From RGIG1668 sp045124495 (lineage in GTDB: Bacteria > Bacillota > Clostridia > Lachnospirales > Lachnospiraceae): a stretch of DNA of 44,872 bases. Positions 30,738 through 39,057 of the stretch are shown here, piece after piece. The stretch covers positions 1 through 44,872 of the forward strand of contig JBGVLX010000003.1 of NCBI GenBank assembly GCA_045124495.1. Direction: 5' to 3'. Numbering within the stretch: the stretch's first letter is position 1; each line of letters begins with the position of its first letter. Both the position numbers and the translations under genes were made by a program. Under the pieces are notes generated by a model, which saw only the letters and a program-made list of their open reading frames with translations, made no database searches and was not told the origin of the DNA.

Positions 30738-33638
30738 ATGAAATTCATTTTTCCACAAATTTTATTTGCCTGCTTTGTTCTGGCACTTTATTTCGCCATT
30801 GTTGTATTTCGAAAAAGAGAATTTAAATATACGGAAAACCGTCTCTTTTTCACTTTTTGTCTTTCTAGTGCCGTCTGGAGTCTTGGTTTTTATGGGGTAA
30901 TTGTCCAGACAGTTCCTGAACGGGCCTATGCATGGCGTGCCTTAGGAATGATTGGTACTTTTGCATATCTGATTTCGGTTCAGTTTCTGGTGTGCTATCT
31001 TTCCGGAATGAAAAAGTGGTTCCACACCTTTGCAAAGGCATTTTCTTTTTTAGGTATTATCATTTATTTCTTTGTAATCCAAAAAGAAATGGTCAGCTAT
31101 GAATTAAGTGAATTTGGAATGACCTACTCCTTTCATTCCGGCCTTTGGAACACTTTATACATCGCATACACCGTTATCCTTGCAATCTGTCTGCTTATTA
31201 TTGTAATAGATATGATACGAAACTCACCAAATCGCCGCATTAGAGAACTTGGAAAGAAATGTCTTTTGGCTGAAATTACCATTGTTTTTGGAATGGTTTT
31301 TGATACTATCTTTCCTATGATTAGTAATATGGTAATTCCGGGTAGTTCTATTGCTCAGTTTCTCGGTCTCATCATAATGTATCATGCGATTATTTTTATG
31401 AGCCATTCCCGTATCACCATCGGTAATATGTCTGAGTTTATTTATTATTCTCTTACAGTCCCGGTATTAGTATACGATTCAAAGCACCGTCTTCAGATAT
31501 TAAATGACACCGCTTATTCTTTTTTGGGCGTAAAAAAGGATAATCTGAAACATACAAGTATGAACCAGCTTTTTTCCTTAGAACAACCGGATATCTTTGA
31601 TTTTGAATCCAACTTTCAGGAAATAGATGCCATTTGTTGTCACAACCAGTTATACTGCAGCCTTTCCGTAAATAAGATTCACGATGCTTATGGAGATATT
31701 ATTGGTTACATTATCATTGTAACGGATCTTTCTGAACGTATGAAAACAATGAATGAACTAGAAGAAGCCATGAAAAATGCAGAATATGCAAATCAGGCAA
31801 AAAGTACCTTCCTTGCAAATATGTCTCATGAAATCCGAACCCCTATGAATGCAATCATCGGATTTTCTGAACTTGTATTAAAAATGGACATTAACAATGA
31901 AGTCCGGGAACATGTGGAGGATATCAAATGGTCTTCCAATAACCTTCTTGCCATTATTAACGATATTTTGGATATTTCCAAAATCGAATCCGGAAAAATG
32001 GAGTTGGTGTTGGACCGTTATGTTACCGGGGAACTTTTAAATGATGTTGCCTTAATCATTTCCGCACAAGCTGAGAAAAAAGGACTTGATTTTCATATGC
32101 AGGTGGCTGACCGGATTCCAAAGGAGCTTTATGGAGACAAAATCCGAATCCGTGGTGTTTTAATTAACATCCTGAATAACGCTGTAAAATATACCCAAAA
32201 AGGTCAGGTTTCTTTTGAAATTTCGATTCTAAACCAAACAGAAGATTTTGTCCGGCTGGCGTTTAAAATCAGTGACACAGGAATCGGTATCCGTCAGGAA
32301 AATTTAAAGAATCTATTTAAAAATTTCGAACGTCTAGATCATAAAATTAATTATGGTATCGAAGGGTCCGGTTTGGGACTTGCCATTGCCAATGGCTATG
32401 TTACCTTAATGGATGGGGAAATTCAGGTAGAAAGTACTTATGGAGTAGGTTCCACCTTTACCGTGATATTAGAGCAAAATATTATTGATGCTACTCCTTT
32501 GGATAAAGATTTCTTCCATAAAAAGAAAAAGCTTCACAGCAGCAATACCTCCGATATGAAAATTCACGGTTTGCAAGTATTGGTAACAGATGATAATCTG
32601 GTAAATCTTCGTGTGGCACATGGTATTTTAAGCTATTATGGTCTTTTAGTAGATACTGCTTCTAGCGGAATGGAAGCCATCGAACTTTGTAATACCAAAA
32701 ACTATGACCTTGTTTTTATGGATCAAATGATGCCTGGATTAGACGGTATCGAAACTATGAATGAGATTCGTGAATTAAGTTCTCATTACAACTTTGGAGG
32801 CAACTGTAAAATTATTGTACTTACTGCAGATGCCATTAAGGGAACGAAAGAACTCCTAATTGATAAAGGATTTGATGAATATCTCGGAAAACCAATTAAC
32901 ACAGGTGAATTAGAAGAATTGTTTTTACGCTTTGTCCCAGAAGAACGAATTACTTATGATTCTTCAAGCGAAGTTTCTTCCAATAACACTAAACCAGAAG
33001 AAACAAAACAAGATCCAAAAAAGGAAAAAGAGGTTTTATTCTTAAAGGAAAAACTTCCTGAAATAAAGGTGGAAGAAGGGATTGCTAACTGTGGCGGGGA
33101 AATTCAGGATTATTTAAATATCCTAAAAATTACCTACGAATATGGCGAAAAACATCTGGCTGAATTAGAGTCTGCCTGGAAACAACAGGATTATGAAAAC
33201 TATATCATTAAAATTCATGCTTTAAAAAGTACTTCCTTAAGCATAGGTGCAACGGAAATTTCCGCTTCCGCACGTAAACAAGAGGAGTCTGGCCGTATTG
33301 GTGATTTTTCTTATATCGATCAGAATATGACCACGTTCCAAAAAGACTACCGTATCCTTTTAAATGATATAGAAAAAGTGTTAAGCCATTATCAAATGCT
33401 GGACCCGGTACAAAATACAGAAGCTTTGCCAGGATTAGATGAAAACACCATCCTTCCAATTCTTAACAATCTGGAGCGTTGCATAGACGAATTTGATTTT
33501 GGAAAGGTTTTTGAAATTTTAGAGGAAATGAAAAAATATACTCTTCCTATAAAATATATGACACTTTTTGCACGGATAGAAGAACTGATGGAAACTATGT
33601 CTGTAGAAGAAATAAAGGAATTGCTTCATGATAATTAA
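30738..33638 (+). CDS. Hybrid sensor histidine kinase with receiver and HPt domains
   Basis: 966 aa. Residues 1-225 hold seven hydrophobic helices (7TM sensor type); a PAS-like domain follows (about 235-335), ending IIIVTDLSERMK; then HisKA with H364 in MSHEIRTPMNAI; an HATPase with N-box NILNNAVKYT, DTGIGI and GSGLGLAI; a receiver with D662 in VFMDQMMPGLDG and KPI; and an HPt domain with H827 in IHALKSTSLSIG. So one protein contains the complete H-D-H relay. The final 90 residues are helical with no known fold. The stimulus is unknown. Co-transcribed with the double receiver upstream; SD AAGGGACGG. Confidence 0.95.
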   Translation: MKFIFPQILFACFVLALYFAIVVFRKREFKYTENRLFFTFCLSSAVWSLGFYGVIVQTVPERAYAWRALGMIGTFAYLISVQFLVCYLSGMKKWFHTFAKAFSFLGIIIYFFVIQKEMVSYELSEFGMTYSFHSGLWNTLYIAYTVILAICLLIIVIDMIRNSPNRRIRELGKKCLLAEITIVFGMVFDTIFPMISNMVIPGSSIAQFLGLIIMYHAIIFMSHSRITIGNMSEFIYYSLTVPVLVYDSKHRLQILNDTAYSFLGVKKDNLKHTSMNQLFSLEQPDIFDFESNFQEIDAICCHNQLYCSLSVNKIHDAYGDIIGYIIIVTDLSERMKTMNELEEAMKNAEYANQAKSTFLANMSHEIRTPMNAIIGFSELVLKMDINNEVREHVEDIKWSSNNLLAIINDILDISKIESGKMELVLDRYVTGELLNDVALIISAQAEKKGLDFHMQVADRIPKELYGDKIRIRGVLINILNNAVKYTQKGQVSFEISILNQTEDFVRLAFKISDTGIGIRQENLKNLFKNFERLDHKINYGIEGSGLGLAIANGYVTLMDGEIQVESTYGVGSTFTVILEQNIIDATPLDKDFFHKKKKLHSSNTSDMKIHGLQVLVTDDNLVNLRVAHGILSYYGLLVDTASSGMEAIELCNTKNYDLVFMDQMMPGLDGIETMNEIRELSSHYNFGGNCKIIVLTADAIKGTKELLIDKGFDEYLGKPINTGELEELFLRFVPEERITYDSSSEVSSNNTKPEETKQDPKKEKEVLFLKEKLPEIKVEEGIANCGGEIQDYLNILKITYEYGEKHLAELESAWKQQDYENYIIKIHALKSTSLSIGATEISASARKQEESGRIGDFSYIDQNMTTFQKDYRILLNDIEKVLSHYQMLDPVQNTEALPGLDENTILPILNNLERCIDEFDFGKVFEILEEMKKYTLPIKYMTLFARIEELMETMSVEEIKELLHDN

Positions 33639-33903
33639 AGCACAGATATACTGAATCAGCGAAACCCGATGTTCCTTCTTAAATTTTTCTTGCTTGTTAT
33701 TGTTAACAATTAAACCGTAATACGTGCTTATTTGTTTCAACAATCAATGCTGATATACACTGGATTTTCAATAAAGCATGTGTTATAATCCCTCGAGGGA
33801 GGTGAAGTTTTTTCGTATTATACATAAAATATTATATTTTTTATAAACTATTATTTGAAATAAAAAGCATGAGCTGCAACATGCGAAACAAAGGAGAATA
33901 ATC

Positions 33904-34824
33904 ATGATTTTTTTACAAATATTATTATTAGTTTTAGGATTTGCAATGTTGATAAAAGGTGCTGACTGGTTTGTTGAAGGTACTTCCGGAATTGCCAGAA
34001 AAATGGGAATTCCACAATTAGTAGTAGGTCTGACCATTGTAGCCATGGGAACCAGTGCACCGGAAGCCGCAGTTAGTATCACTGCTGCATTAAAAGGAAC
34101 TGCAGATATCGCAGTAGGAAATGTCGTAGGAAGTAATATTTTAAATATCTTTATTATCTTAGGTGTTACTTCCGTAATTACAACCGTGGCAATCCAAAAG
34201 TCCACTTTAAAAATCGAAATTCCTTATATGATTTTTATTTCAATACTATTCGTCGTAATGGGAATGAGTGATAACAAAATTTCCCGCATCGAAGGTGTTA
34301 TTTTATGGGTATTCTTCATTATATATTTAGTTTACCTATTCATCCTTGCCAAAAACGGAAAAGAAGAAAACGAAAAAGTAGAGACCAGCACGATAAAATT
34401 ATTACTCAGTGCCATCGTAGGTGCTGTAATCGTTGTGTTGGGAAGTAATGTAACCGTAGACAGTGCCACTGAAATTGCGAAAGCCTTTGGTATGACAGAC
34501 CGTTTTATCGGACTTACCATCGTAGCCTTAGGAACTTCCCTTCCTGAACTGGTTACCTCCGTTACTGCGGCAAGAAAGGGAAATGCTGATATTGCCATTG
34601 GTAATGTCGTAGGAAGTAACCTATTTAATATTTTATTCGTACTTGGTACTTCTTCCCTTATCATACCAATGGTTTACGAACCAAGCTTCCTTATTGACGG
34701 AATCGTAGCAATTGCTGCTGGTATTATTTTATGGATTGCGGTATTTAGAAAGCTGGAATTAAGACGTGTTTGGGGAATTGTTATGTTAACCTGCTACGTG
34801 GGATACTTTATCTATTTATTGTAG
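33904..34824 (+). CDS. CaCA-family Na+/Ca2+ exchanger (YrbG-like)
   Basis: 306 aa, about ten helices in two inverted halves. The alpha repeats are GTSAPEAAVSITAALKG with GNVVGSNILNIF, and GTSLPELVTSVTAARKG with GNVVGSNLFNILF. The glutamates in APEA and LPEL and the G-S-N motifs are the cation site. It extrudes Ca2+ (or another divalent cation) in exchange for Na+ or H+. SD AAAGGAG precedes the ATG; a strong terminator follows the stop. It lies ahead of a metal-dependent regulator, which fits a local cation-homeostasis theme. Upstream, 33639-33903 holds no ORF of its own. Confidence 0.94.
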   Translation: MIFLQILLLVLGFAMLIKGADWFVEGTSGIARKMGIPQLVVGLTIVAMGTSAPEAAVSITAALKGTADIAVGNVVGSNILNIFIILGVTSVITTVAIQKSTLKIEIPYMIFISILFVVMGMSDNKISRIEGVILWVFFIIYLVYLFILAKNGKEENEKVETSTIKLLLSAIVGAVIVVLGSNVTVDSATEIAKAFGMTDRFIGLTIVALGTSLPELVTSVTAARKGNADIAIGNVVGSNLFNILFVLGTSSLIIPMVYEPSFLIDGIVAIAAGIILWIAVFRKLELRRVWGIVMLTCYVGYFIYLL

Positions 34825-34846
34825 AAAATACCAATAAGAAGCAAAC

Positions 34847-34888
34847 AGGCGATTGCCAATGTACATTGTACAGGCATTCGCCTTTTTT
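34847..34888 (+). terminator. Terminator of the CaCA exchanger gene
   Basis: AGGCGATTGCC (34847-34857) and GGCATTCGCCT (34873-34883) pair with a T-T mismatch, followed by TTTTTT. Confidence 0.9.
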
Positions 34889-34923
34889 GTAGCAAGCTGC
34901 TTGTCTTAAAAAAATATTTTTGT

Positions 34924-34952
34924 TTGCAACAAATTCTCATTTATGGTATGCT
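34924..34952 (+). promoter_or_regulatory. Promoter of the MntR/DtxR-type regulator
   Basis: TTGCAA (34924-34929), 17-bp spacer, TATGCT (34947-34952). The TTG start lies about 50 bp further. Confidence 0.6.
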
Positions 34953-35002
34953 ATTTAAAGTCAGTTTTTTCAATAAAATATTCAATATGAGGAGGATAAA
35001 AA

Positions 35003-35383
35003 TTGGAAATTCACGAATCCGCAGAAGATTATTTAGAAACCATTCTTATATTAAAACAACGTTTAGGAGAAGTTCGCTCCATTGACATCGTAAACGAGAT
35101 GCATTTTTCAAAGCCAAGTGTCAGTGTGGCCATGAAGAAGCTAAGGGAAAATGGCTATATCGAAATGAACAAAGAAGGCTATATCAATTTAACTGATTTA
35201 GGACATAAAGTTGCCTCTAATATATATGAACGTCATACCCTGTTGACCAAATTTTTTACAATGTTAGGAGTCAGCGAAGATATTGCAGCTGCCGATGCAT
35301 GTAAGATTGAACATGATTTAAGTGAAGAAACTTTTATTAAAATCAAGGAACATACCCTTGCAAAAATATCGGAACTTTCCTAA
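35003..35383 (+). CDS. Metal-dependent transcriptional regulator (MntR/DtxR family)
   Basis: 126 aa, TTG start at 35003 with GAGGAGG eight bases upstream. Winged helix at residues 1-75: SAEDYLETILIL, then VRSIDIVNEMHFSKPSVSVAMKKL and the wing. The dimer/metal-binding helices follow with ERHTLLTKFFTMLGV and ADACKIEHDLSEETFIKI, containing the E, H and E-H residues that bind Mn2+ or Fe2+. It lacks the SH3-like third domain, as MntR does. Likely represses metal uptake genes when metal is replete. Neighbouring Ca2+ exchange and the Mn2+ riboswitch 8.5 kb away make manganese plausible. Specificity is inferred. Confidence 0.9.
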   Translation: MEIHESAEDYLETILILKQRLGEVRSIDIVNEMHFSKPSVSVAMKKLRENGYIEMNKEGYINLTDLGHKVASNIYERHTLLTKFFTMLGVSEDIAAADACKIEHDLSEETFIKIKEHTLAKISELS

Positions 35384-35446
35384 AACATGATTTGTTGAAT
35401 CTTTGTTTTTAAAGAATACATAAAATTTTCCATAAAGAAAACAAAA

Positions 35447-35550
35447 ATTGAGGCTGTCGCATTTAGAAAACTTTCTACAGGATAGGGGCATTTTTAACGA
35501 ATCATGCCCCATATTCTGGATTTTAACCTAGTGCAACAGCCTCAATTTTT
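35447..35550. terminator. Long bidirectional hairpin between convergent genes, MITE-like
   Basis: ATTGAGGCTGTCGCA (35447-35461) pairs with TGCAACAGCCTCAAT (35532-35546), and inside GGGGCAT (35485-35491) with ATGCCCC (35504-35510). T runs flank it both ways (TTTTTT on plus, TTTTGTTTT on minus), so it can end both the regulator and metF transcripts. The 100-bp span and the GAGGCTGT ends look like a small transposable element turned into a terminator. Confidence 0.75.
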
Positions 35551-36410
35551 TAGATATTTTCCAGTAAATATTTGCTTACATCTTTTTTGTTTAAAGGATA
35601 CAAATGAATTCCTTCTACACCAAAATTTCTTAATTGCTGAATTTGTTTTAATGCAAATTCCAGACCTGCCTTCTTTAAATCTTCCGGATTTTCAGAATAT
35701 TTTTCTACCTGCTGTAACAATTCTTTCGGCACGGAAGAACCGGACATTGTAATGGTATTTTTAAAACCTGAAACTGTGGTAACAGGCATAATCCCTGCAC
35801 AGATAGGAGTCTCTACTCCCATTTTCCGGACGTCTTCATAAAATCGGTAAAAGATTTCATTGTCATAAAACAATTGGGTAATCAACAAATCCACTCCACA
35901 TTCTACTTTTTTCTTCAATGCCTCTAAGTCAGCCTCTTTCGAAACTGCCTCTGTATGTACTTCCGGATAACATGCTCCGGCTACGGTAATGTCTTTCTTC
36001 GCCCATTTATGTATCAATGGGATAATATCACTGGCATAGGTAAAATGTCTGGAAGCAAACTGTTCTTCTGTCATATCCTTCGGCTTATCTCCTCTTAGTG
36101 CCAGCACATTTTCAATGCCAAGACTGAGAATTTCGTTTAAATATACCTGCAAAGATGCTTCATCATGTGCCACACAGGTAACGTGCGCCAAAGCTTCTAA
36201 CTTACATTCATTTTTAATGAAAGCTGCAATATCTGCGGTCTTTTTGGAAGTAGAACCTCCTGCACCATAGGTAACACTGATAAAATCCGGTGCATATGGT
36301 TTTAAGTCTGTTAATGTATCAAATAACTGCTCCATTCCTTCTTCTGTCTTAGGTGGAAATACCTCAAAGGAAATTAAGTTCTTCTTTTGTTTTAATATAT
36401 CTTTTATCAT
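35550..36410 (-). CDS. metF: Methylenetetrahydrofolate reductase
   Basis: 286 aa, TIM-barrel flavoenzyme. N-terminal SFEVFPPKTEEG carries the conserved glutamate; SVTYGAGGST and HVTCVAHD follow, then NVLALRGDKP, the family hallmark, and ITQLFYDNEIFYRF. Reduces 5,10-methylene-THF to 5-methyl-THF for methionine synthesis or the acetogenic methyl branch. Typical length for bacterial MetF without the regulatory domain. No clear Shine-Dalgarno precedes the ATG, unusual in this window. No methionine or acetyl-CoA pathway gene neighbours it. Its stop codon abuts the bidirectional terminator. Confidence 0.94.
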   Translation of the reverse strand: MIKDILKQKKNLISFEVFPPKTEEGMEQLFDTLTDLKPYAPDFISVTYGAGGSTSKKTADIAAFIKNECKLEALAHVTCVAHDEASLQVYLNEILSLGIENVLALRGDKPKDMTEEQFASRHFTYASDIIPLIHKWAKKDITVAGACYPEVHTEAVSKEADLEALKKKVECGVDLLITQLFYDNEIFYRFYEDVRKMGVETPICAGIMPVTTVSGFKNTITMSGSSVPKELLQQVEKYSENPEDLKKAGLEFALKQIQQLRNFGVEGIHLYPLNKKDVSKYLLENI

Positions 36411-36439
36411 TTTTGTTCTGTAAATTCTGCTTTTTCAGA

Positions 36440-36472
36440 CCTCAACTATTCACGACATAATCTAGGTCAAAA
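36440..36472 (+). repeat. Family C repeat fragment
   Basis: CCTCAACTATTCACGACATA followed by ATCTAGGTCAAAATC. It matches the first 30 bp of copy 2 at 20028, without the CACTAGCGTGGC core. Confidence 0.5.
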
Positions 36473-36515
36473 TCTTCCCTGCAGCCTTTCTCCTTTCGTT
36501 TCACTGTACTCTATT

Positions 36516-36723
36516 AGGTGATTGCGAAACTATAATATTTTATGTGGAAGTGATTTAAAAGTAACAAAACATCGCAGGCACGCTTTCGCTGCGTTCGGCT
36601 CGTAGCGGTACTAAATTCGCGACAAGTCGCTCATTAAGTACCGACGGCCGAACAAGCACCTGCTTATGTATTTGTTTCTTTTAAATCACTCAACATAAGT
36701 TTTTGATAGTTTCGCAATTACCT
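36516..36723 (+). mobile_element. Family A MITE, copy A2 (complete)
   Basis: Ends AGGTGATTGCGAAACTAT and ATAGTTTCGCAATTACCT, with TA on both sides (possible TA target duplication). The arms stay complementary far inwards (GCAGGCACGCTTTCGCTGCG against AGCACCTGC; GGTACTAAA against TTAAGTACC), so the whole 208 bp can fold into one imperfect hairpin. Apex GCGACAAGTCGC. No coding capacity. It explains most of the gene-free 36411-36827. Confidence 0.85.
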
Positions 36724-36740
36724 ACACTTACTCTACTAGT

Positions 36741-36781
36741 ATAAAGAAAAGAAAAGGTCTTTGCAAGCAAAAACCTTTTCT
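36741..36781 (-). terminator. Terminator of the AGCS symporter gene
   Basis: AGAAAAGGT (36750-36758) pairs with ACCTTTTCT (36773-36781); on the minus strand TTTCTTTAT follows. Confidence 0.75.
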
Positions 36782-36827
36782 CATAATATATGTATTTTTT
36801 CTAGTTCGTTATAGTTTAAAACTATAT

Positions 36828-38339
36828 CTACTTCTTTTCTAATTGTTCATAGGACAACAAAGGCTCTATATCTTTTCCACGGTGATGACGGTCCAGATAA
36901 TTCTTTGTAATCTTTACTACCAACGGCGATAAAATAATTACTGCGATTAAATTTGGAATCATCATTAAACCATTAAATGTATCTGAAATATCCCAAGCCA
37001 GTGAAGAGGTCAAAGTAGATGCTACAAAAACCATTACTACAAAAATAAACCGATACACTCCCGCTGCTTTTACTCCAAACAAGTACTCAATCGCCTTGGC
37101 GCCATAATGAGACCAGGCCAGCACAGTGGTAAAAGCAAACAATAAAATAGAAATAGCAATAAATGCCTCTCCGATCTTACCGAAACTTCCTTTAAACACC
37201 TGTGCCACAACGGTTTCCGGAACCGTTCCCTCTGCCGGTAATCCTGTTTCCAGATTAATGATTCCAGAAGAAAGAACCACTATGGCTGTCATGGTACAAA
37301 CCACAATGGTATCAGCAAATACTTCAAAAATTCCCCACATACCCTGTCGAACCGGCTCTTTTACATTTGAATTAGAATTTACCAATACAGCAGAACCAAG
37401 GCCCGCCTCGTTAGAAAAAACACCTCGTTTACATCCCTGAATAAATACTTCCTTCATGGTAATTCCCACGGCAGCGCCTCCCACTGCTTTCACACCAAAA
37501 GCAAATTTAAAAATGGAAGCAAAAATAGCACCGATTTGGTCCATATGTAATACCACTGTGGCTAAAGCTCCAAGAACGTAAGCACATGCCATAAATGGGA
37601 CAATGTTCTCTGTTACAGAAGCAATTCTTTTTAATCCTCCTAGGATAATGGCTCCACTAATCACCATCAAAACCGCTCCTAATATTAATTTCGTATAACT
37701 AACTTCTCCAAAAGCATAATTGGCAGCATATTTTTGGAAAAAGGCAGATTCTATATTTTTTATAATGGTATTTATTTGAGCCATATTACCAATTCCAAAA
37801 GAAGCAAGTACTGTAAAACAGGCAAATAACACTGCCAGAATCTTTCCAATCATTTTACAGCCCTTTTTACTTCCCATACCGTCTTTTAAGTAATACATGG
37901 CTCCTCCGGACCATTCCCCTTTGACATTCTTTCTTCGATAATAAATCCCTAGTATATTTTCCGAAAAACTAGTCATCATACCTAAGATGGCAGCTACCCA
38001 CATCCAAAAAACTGCTCCGGGACCTCCAATGCAAATCGCACAGGAAACACCGGCAATATTTCCGGTACCAATCGTCGCAGCCAAAGCGGTACATAGTGCT
38101 TGGAACTGAGAAATCGCTCCTTGATCCTGGTTTTCTTTCGCACTGCTGCTTTTCTTAAACACTCCACCTACTGTCATACTCCACCATTCTTTTATATTGG
38201 TGAATTGAAAAAATCCTGTTCGTATTGTCATTAAAACTCCGGTTCCAATCAATAAAATCAGACCAATTTTAACCCAAACAACATCAGAAATCTTTCCATT
38301 GATTTCGGCTATGGTATCTAGCAAATTACTTAAATACAT
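36828..38339 (-). CDS. Alanine/glycine:cation symporter (AGCS family)
   Basis: 503 aa, about eleven membrane helices. AGCS signatures: TIGTGNIAGVSCAICIGGPG near residue 90, WSGGAMYYLKDGMG, and GCKRGVFSNEAGLGSAVLVN. Takes up alanine or glycine with Na+ (or H+). SD AAAGGAG precedes the ATG; a terminator lies just past a short gap. Monocistronic. The upstream 38340-39057 region holds repeat B3, a 24-bp duplication and the Trp T-box, but no symporter-specific control element is recognised. Confidence 0.95.
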   Translation of the reverse strand: MYLSNLLDTIAEINGKISDVVWVKIGLILLIGTGVLMTIRTGFFQFTNIKEWWSMTVGGVFKKSSSAKENQDQGAISQFQALCTALAATIGTGNIAGVSCAICIGGPGAVFWMWVAAILGMMTSFSENILGIYYRRKNVKGEWSGGAMYYLKDGMGSKKGCKMIGKILAVLFACFTVLASFGIGNMAQINTIIKNIESAFFQKYAANYAFGEVSYTKLILGAVLMVISGAIILGGLKRIASVTENIVPFMACAYVLGALATVVLHMDQIGAIFASIFKFAFGVKAVGGAAVGITMKEVFIQGCKRGVFSNEAGLGSAVLVNSNSNVKEPVRQGMWGIFEVFADTIVVCTMTAIVVLSSGIINLETGLPAEGTVPETVVAQVFKGSFGKIGEAFIAISILLFAFTTVLAWSHYGAKAIEYLFGVKAAGVYRFIFVVMVFVASTLTSSLAWDISDTFNGLMMIPNLIAVIILSPLVVKITKNYLDRHHRGKDIEPLLSYEQLEKK

Positions 38340-38479
38340 TTTTCTACTCTCCTTTTTTGTGTCACATAAAAAATTATACTATAAGAACTGGGGAATGGCA
38401 ACAATTTCTAATCTTTCTATGGTAAAGGCTTGCTCATGTAACATGTTGTTTTCTTCATACAAATTGAACTTTGCTAAGC

Positions 38480-38546
38480 TTAAAACCAACTTCTGAATCA
38501 TGCTATTACGTAACCTTAAATCAAATGTCAGGTTACTGAGTGAACA
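38480..38546 (+). repeat. Family B hairpin repeat, copy B3
   Basis: Left flank AACCAACTTCTGAATCATG, then GCTATTACGTAACCT, and AGGTTACTGAGTGAA on the right. The left arm of the hairpin has decayed (TTAAATC where other copies read GACAGC), so the stem is only about 7 bp. Confidence 0.7.
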
Positions 38547-38593
38547 ATAGCTCTCACATTGCTACCTACATTTAACCAGCAACGTCTTATCAT

Positions 38594-38641
38594 CATCTGC
38601 TTCATTATTTCAACTCTCATCTGCTTCATTATTTCAAATCT
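38594..38641. repeat. 24-bp tandem duplication before the T-box promoter
   Basis: CATCTGCTTCATTATTTCAA plus CTCT or ATCT, twice in a row (38594-38617 and 38618-38641), one base different. It ends four bases before the -35 hexamer. Confidence 0.85.
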
Positions 38642-38645
38642 GCGC

Positions 38646-38673
38646 TTGACAAATCAAATTTGTGGAGTATAAT
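38646..38673 (+). promoter_or_regulatory. Sigma-A promoter of the T-box/trpB transcript
   Basis: TTGACA (38646-38651), 16-bp spacer, TATAAT (38668-38673): both hexamers match consensus, so basal transcription should be strong and control falls to the T-box. Confidence 0.88.
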
Positions 38674-38679
38674 AAAAAC

Positions 38680-38979
38680 AATTCAATAAAAATTGAAAAG
38701 AAACCGTTGACGTGGAGATAAAAATAAAAAGTGCGCTTACAGAGAGCTGGGATTGCTGAGAACCGGCAGAATGCAGTTTATTAAATGGACCACTGAGGGC
38801 ATGGTCAAAGAAGTCAGTCAGGCTTTGAGTATTCCATGACGTGAAGGCATACGTCAGTTGCCGGGAATATGTTAGTATTCTGATGAGAGTGTGGATTCCA
38901 CAAATCAAGGTGGCACCGCGGTATAAAGTAGATTTTACCGTCCTTGACAATAGAAATTCTGTTGTCAGGGACTTTTTTA
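38680..38979 (+). promoter_or_regulatory. T-box riboswitch, Trp specifier (UGG)
   Basis: Leader with the stem I landmarks AGAGAGCTGGGATTGCTGAG, a specifier region AAATGGACCACTGAGGGC where the codon before ACC is TGG (38786-38788), and the T-box sequence AAGGTGGCACCGCGG (TGGCACC at 38911-38917). It ends in a terminator hairpin GTCCTTGACAA / TTGTCAGGGAC (38940-38972) followed by TTTTTT. Uncharged tRNA-Trp would bind the TGG and the TGGCACC bulge and stop termination. The codon assignment agrees with the downstream trpB. Confidence 0.93.
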
Positions 38980-39057
38980 TTTTCTATGAAAAAACACTCT
39001 GTTAAGGATATACATTCATTCACAATAAAACACAATCACTAAGAAAGGATGAGAAAA

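Noticed and set aside
33783..34205. Minus-strand 140-aa frame
   Set aside because: Antisense to the alpha-1 region of the CaCA exchanger, with no ribosome site.
38340..38700. Regulatory element for the AGCS symporter within 38340-38590
   Set aside because: Only repeat B3 and A/T-rich DNA are seen; the T-box belongs to the plus-strand trpB.
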